Part shown: positions 56,749-64,000 of the stretch, piece by piece
Numbering within the stretch: the stretch's first letter is position 1
How the letters are laid out: each line of letters opens with the position of its first letter
DNA from: Moraxella catarrhalis
Lineage (GTDB): Bacteria; Pseudomonadota; Gammaproteobacteria; Pseudomonadales; Moraxellaceae
Direction: 5' to 3'
Assembly: GCF_001632285.1 (NCBI RefSeq)
Contig: NZ_LWAH01000013.1
Span: 62,001-126,000 of the forward strand
DNA length: 64,000 bases
Notes under the pieces: model-generated
What the model was told of the DNA's origin: nothing
Seen by the model: only the letters and a program-made list of their open reading frames with translations
Databases searched by the model: none
Program-made: the position numbers and the translations under genes

Positions 56749-57060
56749 AAGCTGTGTTCCAAACGATACAATCGTGCTAGTTTAGCACTTTTTTGGACAA
56801 ATACCAAACATCGCATAACAAATGAATCATCAGGTTGGTTTTGTTGCGCTTGTGTATCTGTATGATAAGTTTCTTGCTAAAACAGCTTTTTTATGTCAGA
56901 ATATAGAAAAGGTATATACTTATATTTTTAACTTTAAATAGATCTGCTTTTTTATACCGATGATTTGGCATGAAGTTTATCGGTCTGATATGCTGGATAT
57001 AAGTTTATCGGCTTGATATAAATTTTAATTAATCATCAAATTTTTAAGGAATTTATCATT
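56749..57060. other. intergenic divergent region upstream of lolC/F and the NlpE-like gene
   Basis: A 312-bp AT-rich spacer between the permease and NlpE-like genes. Two 19-bp near-identical direct repeats lie at 56973-57019. No RNA gene or other coding frame was recognised. Confidence 0.4.
56973..57019 (+). repeat. pair of 19-bp direct repeats upstream of the NlpE-like gene
   Basis: AAGTTTATCGGTCTGATAT at 56973-56991 and AAGTTTATCGGCTTGATAT at 57001-57019 differ at two adjacent positions. The 28-bp period and the position 42 bp before the start codon suggest activator or repressor half-sites. Confidence 0.75.
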
Positions 57061-57570
57061 ATGAATATGAAATCATCATTAGTGCTAGTGATGCTGGCAG
57101 GCTTATCATTGAGTGCATGTAATAAAAAAGAAGAAACCGTTGTTCAGCCCAATGAACCTGTTACCGCCACAGCTGATGCTGCTGTCGTTGATGCTACCGC
57201 TACCACTGGTACGCACCAGCCTGAGGTTGCTGTTGTTGATGGTGTGGGTGTTGTATTACCACAATCAACTTATACAGGTACTTTGCCTTGTGCTGACTGC
57301 TCTGGCGTTCAAACTGACCTAACGCTTAACTCTGATGGCACATTTATGATGAAGCAGGATTATTTGGGCAAGCCGAACGGTCAAGTAACCACTCAAGGTA
57401 CTTATGACATCAATGGCGTGGATAATCAATATGTCCTACTACACCCTAATGATCATGCTGACACGCCTCCTTATTTGATTTATATGGATAAAGACAGTGT
57501 TCAATTTCGTGATTTAGAAAATGGCGAAACACCGACACCTAGCCACACCCTGCTTTTGGTCAATCCTTAA
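57061..57570 (+). CDS. copper-resistance NlpE-like lipoprotein
   Basis: A 169-residue predicted outer-membrane lipoprotein: signal ending LSLSAC with Cys20, a 55-residue linker rich in Val, Ala and Thr, then an NlpE N-terminal domain of about 90 residues with the CxxC pair in TLPCADCSGVQTDLTLNSDGTF and GTYDINGVDNQYVLLHP. NlpE in E. coli senses lipoprotein-trafficking and redox faults through the Cpx system; whether that signalling exists here is unknown. AAGGAATT upstream is a good ribosome-binding site. Ends at a terminator. Confidence 0.85.
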   Translation: MNMKSSLVLVMLAGLSLSACNKKEETVVQPNEPVTATADAAVVDATATTGTHQPEVAVVDGVGVVLPQSTYTGTLPCADCSGVQTDLTLNSDGTFMMKQDYLGKPNGQVTTQGTYDINGVDNQYVLLHPNDHADTPPYLIYMDKDSVQFRDLENGETPTPSHTLLLVNP

Positions 57571-57589
57571 ATTAAGCAATCAAATGAAT

Positions 57590-57622
57590 AAAAAAACCTG
57601 TCAATGCGTGGCAGGTTTTTTT
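57590..57622 (+). terminator. terminator after the NlpE-like gene
   Basis: AAAAAACCTGTC pairs with GGCAGGTTTTTTT, with a single G-T wobble, around a 7-base loop. It starts 20 bp after the stop codon. Confidence 0.85.
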
Positions 57623-57735
57623 AGGTAATGACTGTTTTATTATTTTGATATTTTACTGTCTTTAAAAATGCGTCATTGACTAAACGGTCTTTTTAGATAG
57701 ATAAACCAAAAATGACGACTTAACATAGCGAATGA

Positions 57736-59238
57736 ATGATGATAAAAAAATCCGTACTTGTTTTACTTAGTTTTTTGGCATTTGCCAACACATCACCCAG
57801 CTATGCCATTGATGAGCTGGTCATTGCCCAATTAACCAACCCATCAGCAGCCACCGATGATAACAAACCTGCCAACAATGCTGATGATACCCCCATTGCC
57901 AGTCAAGCCACACCGATTGATGATGCCCAAATTTACGATCGGATTTATGGCATTTTTTCTGAAGTAGATGGATTATCATCGGTCAAAGTTACCGTTAATC
58001 AAGGTGTTGTCAAATTATCTGGCGAAACCGCTAACGAAAAAAAAGCCACGCAAGCAGTCAAATTAGCCAATCGTATCAGTGGTGTTGTCACGGTAGAAGA
58101 TGACATCAGTCGTACTTTGGATATCCAAGATAATGTCACGCCTGTTGTGAATGATTTGGTCAATCAATCAAAAGCAGGACTAAAAGCATTGCCTTTATTA
58201 TTGGTGGCATTATTGGCATTTGCCTTGGTGGCATGGCTTGGCGGCTGGCTGTCTCGCCGTGAAAAACTTTGGCAACACATTACGCCAAATCCTTTTATTG
58301 CAGAACTTTTGGCCCAAACAGTTAAAGTCATTTTTATTGTGCTAGGTTTGATACTAGCCTTGAGCTTGATGGGTGCAGAAGCCATCATCGGTACGCTTCT
58401 GGGCGGTGCTGGGGTGCTTGGGATTGCAGTGGGTTTTGCGGTTAAAGATACCATTGAAAACTATATCGCTTCTTTGATGCTGAGCATTCGCCAACCGTTT
58501 CGGGCAAAAGACCATGTGGTCATTAACGATGAAGAAGGCATTGTGGTACGATTGACCAGCCGTGCCACCATTTTAATGACCTTAGATGGCAATCATTTAC
58601 GACTACCAAACTCAGAGGTATTTAAAGCAACCATTTTGAATTATACCAAAAATCCTGAAAGGCGTTTTACCTTTGAGCTGGGTGTGGATGCCAATAACGA
58701 CCCATTAGCAGCGATTAAAGTGGGGCTAGATGCCATTTATACACTGGATTTTGTCCTAAAAGAACCTAAGGCGGTTGCTGTTATTAATGAGGTGGGCGAC
58801 TCAAATATTATTCTTGAGTTTAGAGTATGGGTTGACCAAAGTAAAACAGACTTTTCAAAAGCTCGCAGTATCGCCATTCGTGAAACCAAGCATGCTCTTG
58901 AAAATCAAGGCTTTAGCTTACCTGAACCAATTTATATGCTAAACTTTGATCAAGCATTAGAAGATGCGGTTATCAATCTTGCAACTCATCTTGTCCCAAC
59001 CGCCCCATCGCCCAAAACGACGCCTGATATTTCTATCGATGACACCGCCCCAATCGGTGACACCGAACGCCAAAAACAAATTGCCAAGGTGCGTGCCGAA
59101 AAAATACTCAATGAAAATTGCATGAATGATATTTTAGATACCGCACCCGATCCAGAAATATGGCACAGAGTTGAGGCTGAAATTCGCAATCGTTCAGGCG
59201 AAAAAGATCTATTGAGTAATAATAGCCCACAAGAATAA
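57736..59238 (+). CDS. MscS-family mechanosensitive channel with N-terminal BON domain
   Basis: A 500-residue inner-membrane protein. A signal peptide (MIKKSVLVLLSFLAFANTSPSYA, in parts) is followed by about 30 linker residues and a periplasmic BON domain (about 65-120: IYDRIYGIFSEVDGLSSVKVTVNQG, VKLSGETANEKKATQAV, VTVEDDIS). Two membrane helices (about 155-175 and 195-220) lead to the pore helix GTLLGGAGVLGIAVGFAVKDTIENYIASL and the MscS beta domain FRAKDHVVINDEEGIVVRLTSRATILMTLDGNHLRLPN. The C-terminal tail is charged. BON domains can bind phospholipid. Different in layout from the channel at 8.9 kb. Confidence 0.92.
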   Translation: MMIKKSVLVLLSFLAFANTSPSYAIDELVIAQLTNPSAATDDNKPANNADDTPIASQATPIDDAQIYDRIYGIFSEVDGLSSVKVTVNQGVVKLSGETANEKKATQAVKLANRISGVVTVEDDISRTLDIQDNVTPVVNDLVNQSKAGLKALPLLLVALLAFALVAWLGGWLSRREKLWQHITPNPFIAELLAQTVKVIFIVLGLILALSLMGAEAIIGTLLGGAGVLGIAVGFAVKDTIENYIASLMLSIRQPFRAKDHVVINDEEGIVVRLTSRATILMTLDGNHLRLPNSEVFKATILNYTKNPERRFTFELGVDANNDPLAAIKVGLDAIYTLDFVLKEPKAVAVINEVGDSNIILEFRVWVDQSKTDFSKARSIAIRETKHALENQGFSLPEPIYMLNFDQALEDAVINLATHLVPTAPSPKTTPDISIDDTAPIGDTERQKQIAKVRAEKILNENCMNDILDTAPDPEIWHRVEAEIRNRSGEKDLLSNNSPQE

Positions 59239-59315
59239 GCGTTCATTGTTTCAAGTTTATTGGTGTTATTGCTGATCTGATATCAATGATTGGTCATCTT
59301 GACTTCCTCCCCTCC

Positions 59316-60420
59316 CTAAAGTGAGGGGATTCCTTCTACAAGACGGTCAAGCCCGACCGCAAGAATGTTCCAACTGGCGTTAAATCTGAATCATGCCGTG
59401 TGCCACACTTTGCACAAGTCCATTCTCTTATTCGCAAACCTGCTCTACCTTTCGGACTGTTGCTGTCAATTTGACGGCAACACGAGCAAGTTTGGGTAGT
59501 GTATTTCTCATTGACGATTTCAAAACGACAACCTGCATGCTTGCATTTGTATTCCAGTTGTCGTTTGAGTTCAAACCATCCTGCATCATAGGTTGATTGT
59601 GCCAGTTTGCTTTTCTTGTTCGTGAATGAGCGTGATTTAACATCACCAACCACGATTAGGGCATTGTCTTTGACTAATTGGGTGGTGAATTTGTGGATTA
59701 AGTCTTGGCGTGTATTTTTGATTTTGGCGTGGATTGCCCGTACATGCTTCTTTTTACCTGCACGCTGAGCAATGGCTAACTCTTTGGCATATTTTAGGGT
59801 TTGTTTGATGGTGAGTTTGCCACCTTTTGAAGTGGTCGCACTGTCTTTTAAACCTAAGTCTATGCCAACACTACCCGTACCGCATTGTGTTTTAGGGTAT
59901 TCTTTGACGGTGATGCAGGCATACCAACGGTTACGGCTGTCTTGTACTATCTCAAGCGTGTTGATTTGATATAGACTTAGGTTGTAGCCATCAAAGACAT
60001 CTATGATGAGCTTTTGACCCTTAGAGAGCGATAGCTGTAGGTTGATTTAAGTGCTTTTTTGCCTGTTTGTCTTGTGCTTAGATACTTAATAGCAGACTTT
60101 TTAAAGGGTATCCAGCCTAGGCTCTTGTGTTTGGCATTGGGTCGGTTGGTTCGCCAGTTGAGTTTGGCTTTTTTAAATTGCTTTCGGCTTTTGGCATGGG
60201 TTTCGTTGATGGCTTGAATGGTTTGAGAGTGTAAGCCCAATAACTCACCGCTGCCTTTGGTATATTCGTTTAGGTCGTAAGCACTAAAGAATTTACCAGT
60301 CTTTTGTAGGTACTTGTAACCCAAGTCATTGACATAATTCCACACGAAATTGACCGAACCGCTTAGGCGGTTTAGTTGGTTTGTGTGTTTGTCTTTGATG
60401 CGTAGCTTGAGTGTTTTCAT
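59316..60420 (-). pseudogene. tnpB: IS605 TnpB (OrfB) RNA-guided nuclease, two frameshifts
   Basis: Translation from ATG 60420 (MKTLKLRIKDKHTNQLNRL) proceeds normally to about 60037, where a one-base change shifts the frame (STYSYRSL, then the correct frame resumes as SKGQKLIIDVFDGYNLSLYQ). The RuvC-I motif GIDLGLKDSATTS, a GDVKSRSF stretch at the RuvC-II position, the zinc finger CSCCRQ ... CAKCG, and the RuvC-III HDSD are present. A second one-base loss near 59380 changes HDSDLNASWNILAVGLDRL into a truncated LTPVGTF tail; in the other frame the natural ending EGIPSL-TAG at 59316 is intact. So the nuclease cannot be made in full without frameshifting. At the RuvC-II site the usual Glu is Gly, as in one group of TnpB proteins whose catalytic Glu may lie in VNEKYTTQ. 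Confidence 0.88.
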
Positions 60421-60467
60421 GGGTTTGAGTATGATTGGATTTTTCTATTTTACAGTTGTCTAATTGT

Positions 60468-60878
60468 ATGTCAAATGATTTAAGATGTGGTAGGCACGTT
60501 GTTTACAATCTGCATGTACATTTGGTCTTTGTGGCTAAATATCGTAGAAAAGTGTTTACCAAAGAGATTCTAGACGATATGCAAGGCATTTTTGAGGAAG
60601 TCTGCTCAAAGTTTGAAGCTCAATTGGTGGAGTTTGACGGTGAATGCGACCATGTGCATTTATTGGTGGTTTATCCGCCTAGGGTGGCTATTTCAAGTTT
60701 AGTTAATAGTTTGAAAGGCGTGTCTAGTCGGCTTATTCGCAAAAAGCAGTATCCATCTATTTCTAAGCAGTTACGGGGTGGTGCGTTGTGGTCGCCTAGC
60801 TATTTTGCAGGTAGTTGTGGTGGTGCTCCAATTGAGATTATCCGCCAGTATATCGAACAGCAAAATACGCCACACTAA
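60468..60878 (+). CDS. tnpA: IS200/IS605 transposase TnpA (Y1 HUH family)
   Basis: Single-strand transposase that excises and inserts the element through a 5'-phosphotyrosine intermediate. The start at 60468 (MSNDLRCGRHVVYNLHVHLVF) gives 136 residues, the family norm; an upstream TTG at 60435 is less likely. The HUH motif is CDHVHLLVVYPP (His-Val-His), and the catalytic tyrosine is in EIIRQYIEQQNTP near the C terminus. YHLVFVAKYRRKVF-type and WSPSYFAGSCGGA segments match. No lesion is seen, so it appears functional. Confidence 0.93.
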   Translation: MSNDLRCGRHVVYNLHVHLVFVAKYRRKVFTKEILDDMQGIFEEVCSKFEAQLVEFDGECDHVHLLVVYPPRVAISSLVNSLKGVSSRLIRKKQYPSISKQLRGGALWSPSYFAGSCGGAPIEIIRQYIEQQNTPH

Positions 60879-60960
60879 ACAGCGGTCGATGCGTAAGCAT
60901 AACTATTTAAGTTGCCTTATATCCACCGCCCAAAGTCGCAGGTTTACGGCAACGGAGGAT

Positions 60961-60990
60961 AAAAAAGGGCTGATGGTTTCAGCCCTTTTT
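60961..60990. terminator. terminator between tnpA and the Nramp-like gene
   Basis: AAAAAGGGCTGA pairs with TCAGCCCTTTTT around a 5-base loop, 22 bp past the Nramp-like stop on the minus strand. It can also stop tnpA transcripts. Confidence 0.85.
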
Positions 60991-61012
60991 GAATTTTTAG
61001 TTTATTTGCTTG

Positions 61013-62275
61013 CTAGCCAAAAACGCCCATGGTATTGGCAACATATAACAAAGCAAATCCAAGCAAAAACATCAAACCGATGATTGACAACGCTTGAATG
61101 CCGGATGACAGCTTTTGTTCTGAGCGTACCAAAGAGTAGTTTAGCCACGCAAAAACAGGTGCAGACACAAACGCAGAACTCATGGCAAATTTGAGCATAT
61201 TACTAAGCTGACCTTCAAAAAAAGCAATGATAATAAACCCACCAAACACCGCCCACGATATCCAAAATATCAACTGACCACGGCTGATTTCATGCTCACC
61301 CTTTATCAATCGCCAGCATTCAGCATTGGCACGCCCATAACCGTCACCTGAGGTGAGGGTGGTACTAAACATACACATAAACGCAATAAATGCCACCAAC
61401 AACCGTGACCATTCACCAATGGTGGCAGTGTACATGTCAATCAATTGCCCAACATAAGCACTGCCAGCGGTTTGAATCTCTTGCCCTGAACCGTACTGAA
61501 CATACACACCCAATGCCAAAAAAAGCACCGCTAAGATGGTTGATGTGGCGAAACCCACATTAAAATCCAATCGTCCTTGTTCGTGAGTGGTGTGGTCAGT
61601 TTGGATTTTTTTAGCCGTCCACATAGAAGTAATCACAGAAAATTCAAGCGGCGCAGGCATCCAGCCGACCACCACCACAATAAAGCTCAAACTTGCCAGA
61701 TTCCAAGGGCTAGGCTCAACAAAATCCACCGCCATGACGGTGGGTTTGCCTGCTGCGATAAACACCGCTGCAACCGTGGTTATCGCCAACGCCAAAATGA
61801 TGATTTTGGTTATGCCATCTAACACATTGTAACGCCCAGCAATCAACAACACCCAAGAAATCGCCAGCACAATGACCGACGCTGTTAAAGGCGTTAGACC
61901 CAAACTTGGAAACATAAAGGTTAAAATCACCGCTGACATGAGCCCAACCGCCGCCAAAGTGATGATGGAGGAGATGACTGATAAAATAAAATACACCCAA
62001 AGATAGACTTTGGATTTTTTGGCATAACCTGCAATCAGACTGTCGCCTGTGTCATACACATAATCGATGCCAAAACGAAAAAAAGGATACTTCAGCACAT
62101 TGGCCAAAATAATGACAATGGCAAGTTGCCAGCCGAATAATGCCCCCGCTTGTGTTGATGACACCAAATGCGATGCACCAATGGCAGCCGATGCCATCAA
62201 AATTCCAGGGCCAAAGGCCTTCCAATTAATCTTACTAATCCTACCAAGATAATGGCTTTTTATTTGAGTGGTCAT
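61013..62275 (-). CDS. Nramp-family transporter relative lacking the DPGN motif
   Basis: A 420-residue LeuT-fold membrane protein with about 11 helices. Start at 62275 is set by AGGA six bases upstream. Overall it follows Nramp (GPGILMASAAIGASHLVSSTQAG is helix 1; VVVVGWMPAPLEFSV is helix 6; a long C-terminal series ends with GIQALSIIGLMFLLGF). The metal-binding residues of true Nramp proteins are replaced: DPGN of helix 1 becomes GASHL and the MPH of helix 6 becomes MPAPLEF. Related proteins without these residues include NRAMP-like magnesium transporters and uncharacterised bacterial groups. Substrate is therefore unknown. A 9-bp inverted repeat (62357-62387) lies upstream. Confidence 0.85.
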   Translation of the reverse strand: MTTQIKSHYLGRISKINWKAFGPGILMASAAIGASHLVSSTQAGALFGWQLAIVIILANVLKYPFFRFGIDYVYDTGDSLIAGYAKKSKVYLWVYFILSVISSIITLAAVGLMSAVILTFMFPSLGLTPLTASVIVLAISWVLLIAGRYNVLDGITKIIILALAITTVAAVFIAAGKPTVMAVDFVEPSPWNLASLSFIVVVVGWMPAPLEFSVITSMWTAKKIQTDHTTHEQGRLDFNVGFATSTILAVLFLALGVYVQYGSGQEIQTAGSAYVGQLIDMYTATIGEWSRLLVAFIAFMCMFSTTLTSGDGYGRANAECWRLIKGEHEISRGQLIFWISWAVFGGFIIIAFFEGQLSNMLKFAMSSAFVSAPVFAWLNYSLVRSEQKLSSGIQALSIIGLMFLLGFALLYVANTMGVFG

Positions 62276-62356
62276 GAGTGTTCCTGACGATAACTGTGGT
62301 TTGATACCATGGTTAAAGATAAATTTTAGTGTTGCCAATAATGAATGATATCTTTG

Positions 62357-62387
62357 TGGTATTAAATGATTTCATTTATTAATACCA
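62357..62387. promoter_or_regulatory. inverted repeat upstream of the Nramp-like gene
   Basis: TGGTATTAA and its exact complement TTAATACCA flank 13 bp, starting 82 bp upstream of the start codon. Plausible operator for a dimeric repressor. Confidence 0.5.
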
Positions 62388-62569
62388 TGTTGCTGCACTT
62401 TGTACTTTTATTAGCATACTTTACCATCAAATTACTGTATTGACTAATGAATATTATTTCATCAATCTTGAAAAAATTTTAGTGTGTATCTGTCCTTAAT
62501 ACCTGCCAAGCGCTTGAGATTTTTTAACCAATCCCCATGTAGATAAACAGTTATCTATGAGTAGTGATT

Positions 62570-63547
62570 ATGAACAATCAGACCATTCGTTATAATTATA
62601 CGCACGAAACCTCCCCCACCAAAGTTGATTTACCCCATGATGAAAATGCCAGCCATGGCGACCATTGGGCAATTTTGACCAATGACATTACCCAAGATGT
62701 GCCAAATTGGTTACAGGCAATGTTAGATAAAGCAACCTTACCCAAAGGACTTTGCCCACAAAATAGTACCAATAATGCCAAACTACTTTTGGGTATGAAT
62801 GAACCTTGTCATATCAAACAAATCTTAACCATCAAAAACGGTTCTCCCCAAGCTTTTATTAATGCTTTTCCTGCGGTTAATAGCCCCTATGGTTTAACTT
62901 GCCAAATTGAGCGTATCATTCGCTGTGATACCACATCAGATGCCATTTTGTGCCTAAAAACGCCTGATGGTGCGGTCATTTATGCATTTGACCAACTGTA
63001 TGCCGTCAATCGCACAGAGTATCGTACACCCAAAAAATACTTTGTTAATTTTAGTGCATTGGCGTATCATATCAAGCCAAGCAACCAAGAAGAAACGATT
63101 GTCATTGAAGACCAAGAAGCCATTCGCCACCACCGCGCTTTTAATGATATTGTCGCAAAAAATGGCGGTCAAATCCCTGATGATATTGATGAAAAAATCC
63201 GTCAATGGCAACCAACAGACCATGAATCTGGTAAGCCGTTTGCACCTGTTGAGATTAATTTGGGGCATATGTGTGCTTATTTATACGGTGAAACCTTTGG
63301 TCAAGAAGATGAAGCTTGGTGTCAAGGGCAGGTTTTGGGCAAATCAAGCACAGAATTTTTTGGCAAACCGATGACTTTATTTGATGTGGTCATTTTGCGT
63401 GAACCTGATGCCGACCCGTTTGTGGTGCGTATTGCAGCTGTCAGCACTGAGCAAACAGACGCCATTCAGGTGCATGATTATATTCAAGCGAATATTTGGC
63501 TACAAGCCGCCATCTATGAAGCCAATCAAAAACCGCATCAAAAGTAA
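62570..63547 (+). CDS. uncharacterised 325-residue soluble protein
   Basis: No family is recognised. Start at ATG 62570 (MNNQTIRYNYTHETS) follows GAGT about 9 bases upstream; a GTG two codons earlier is possible. The protein lacks a signal peptide or membrane segments, is acidic overall, and has eight or so cysteines spread out (GLCPQN, EPCHIK, LTCQIERIIRC, LCLKT, HMCAYLYG, AWCQGQ). The central part includes DAILCLKTPDGAVIYAFDQLYAVNR, and the C-terminal half has KPFAPVEINLGHMCAYLYGETFGQEDEAW, ending KPHQK. It is divergent from the Nramp-like gene, with about 290 bp shared upstream. Confidence 0.75.
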   Translation: MNNQTIRYNYTHETSPTKVDLPHDENASHGDHWAILTNDITQDVPNWLQAMLDKATLPKGLCPQNSTNNAKLLLGMNEPCHIKQILTIKNGSPQAFINAFPAVNSPYGLTCQIERIIRCDTTSDAILCLKTPDGAVIYAFDQLYAVNRTEYRTPKKYFVNFSALAYHIKPSNQEETIVIEDQEAIRHHRAFNDIVAKNGGQIPDDIDEKIRQWQPTDHESGKPFAPVEINLGHMCAYLYGETFGQEDEAWCQGQVLGKSSTEFFGKPMTLFDVVILREPDADPFVVRIAAVSTEQTDAIQVHDYIQANIWLQAAIYEANQKPHQK

Positions 63548-63631
63548 CCATTCACTTAAAATCACCCATAGCAATACCTATATTGCATAAGTATTGTTAT
63601 GGATTTTTATCATCTGCTCGGTTAAATCGTA

Positions 63632-64000
63632 TCAGCTTTTAATTAAGGCATTTAGCCAATCGCCAATACTTGTTATTTGTGGCAAACAGACCTGATGGGC
63701 CATGGGATAAGTGGTATAAATGGGAGTTAAGCCAAGTGATTTTAAGTGGTGCATCGCCTGTATGCCCAAAGTTTTGGGGACAATGTCATCAAATTCCCCA
63801 TGGTCAATCTTAACAGCAATATGATGATTTACTGCGATTGATTGGATGTGTTCAAATGTGGCAAAATAAGTTGACAATGCCAAAAGACCGCCCAGCTTGC
63901 GTGAATTGGTTAAAACATTATGATACGCCACCGCACCCCCTTGTGAAAATCCTGCAATGATAATATTTTGGCTATCAATACCTTTGGCAATCTCATCATC
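63632..64000 (-). CDS. carboxylesterase/phospholipase-like alpha/beta hydrolase (partial, 5' end outside window)
   Basis: The C-terminal 122 residues of an EstB/carboxylesterase-type hydrolase. The nucleophile motif AGFSQGGAVAYH is at the visible N-terminal part (Ser in GFSQG), the acid is in KIDHGEFDDIVP and the base in YPMAHQVCLPQ. This is the small bacterial carboxylesterase pattern that acts on short acyl esters or lysophospholipids. The start lies beyond the window edge; the frame runs open to base 64000. Confidence 0.9.
   Translation of the reverse strand, partial: DDEIAKGIDSQNIIIAGFSQGGAVAYHNVLTNSRKLGGLLALSTYFATFEHIQSIAVNHHIAVKIDHGEFDDIVPKTLGIQAMHHLKSLGLTPIYTTYPMAHQVCLPQITSIGDWLNALIKS

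Larger units (their letters stand above)
59298..60957. mobile_element. IS200/IS605-family insertion sequence
   Basis: Divergent tnpA (plus) and tnpB (minus) genes separated by about 47 bp, the IS605 arrangement. The tnpB side ends in the hairpin CCCCTCACTTTAGGGAGGGG (rc of 59308-59327) followed by AGGAAGTCAAG near 59298, typical of the right end and of the omega-RNA that guides TnpB. Beyond tnpA there is a small stem ATGC-GTAA-GCAT at 60889 and a TTGCC/GGCAA pair, presumably the other end. Boundaries are approximate; no direct target duplication is expected for this family. Confidence 0.8.

Overview
The window looks like chromosome of a Moraxella species, most probably Moraxella catarrhalis. 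This rests on the order tbpA - Slam (orf3) - tbpB, reported for the M. catarrhalis transferrin-receptor locus, on close recall-level similarity of the TbpA and TbpB proteins to that species, on the AT-rich intergenic DNA, and on Moraxellaceae-like gene neighbourhoods. No database search was run. No rRNA, tRNA, CRISPR array or prophage is visible.

Layout. 1-3.5 kb (minus): start of the NADH dehydrogenase operon (nuoA, an unannotated 51-codon membrane ORF, nuoB running off the edge), a copper-chaperone-like HMA protein, lolA, pdxH. 3.7-10.6 kb: glmM, then an alpha/beta hydrolase and CPBP protease pair (plus), then dusA, tatD and an MscS channel (minus). 10.9-19.2 kb: iron-acquisition island tbpA - slam - tbpB (minus), with a Fur-box-bearing PepSY-like gene in the opposite orientation between tbpA and slam. 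19.7-26.6 kb: ahcY, a thioredoxin-MsrA-MsrB lipoprotein, rsmE, folP, hflX. 26.6-30 kb (minus): htpX, lytic transglycosylase, lrgAB. 30.4-34.8 kb: rpoD and a large Gcr-type membrane protein. 35.1-37.9 kb: two tandem decayed acyl-CoA dehydrogenase genes. 38.2-45 kb (minus): acetyl-CoA hydrolase/transferase, prfB with its programmed frameshift, a HAD phosphatase, a YidB/DUF937 protein, ygfX-like and sdhE, a GAPDH/Epd-type dehydrogenase. 45-56.7 kb: Pif1-like helicase, glnS, ppiB-lpxH, yceI, orn, a DUF2062 protein, metK, a DUF3144 protein, lolD and a LolC/LolF permease. 57-64 kb: NlpE-like lipoprotein, BON-MscS channel, an IS200/IS605 element with intact tnpA and double-frameshifted tnpB, an Nramp-like transporter lacking the canonical metal motif, an unrecognised 325-residue protein, and a partial carboxylesterase.

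How it fits together. Envelope biogenesis and surface lipoproteins recur: LolA and LolD/LolC(F) deliver lipoproteins, three predicted lipoproteins lie in the window (TbpB, the MsrAB fusion, NlpE-like), and Slam would move TbpB to the outer face to work with TbpA. Two Fur-box-like sites sit in the iron island. Methyl-cycle genes (ahcY, metK), methionine-sulfoxide repair and core housekeeping fill most of the rest. The most unusual observations are the microprotein ORF inside the nuo operon, an acyl-CoA dehydrogenase interrupted by three in-frame TAA codons and no frameshift, the PepSY gene with tandem repeats and a Fur-like box inside the tbp locus, and the atypical Nramp relative.
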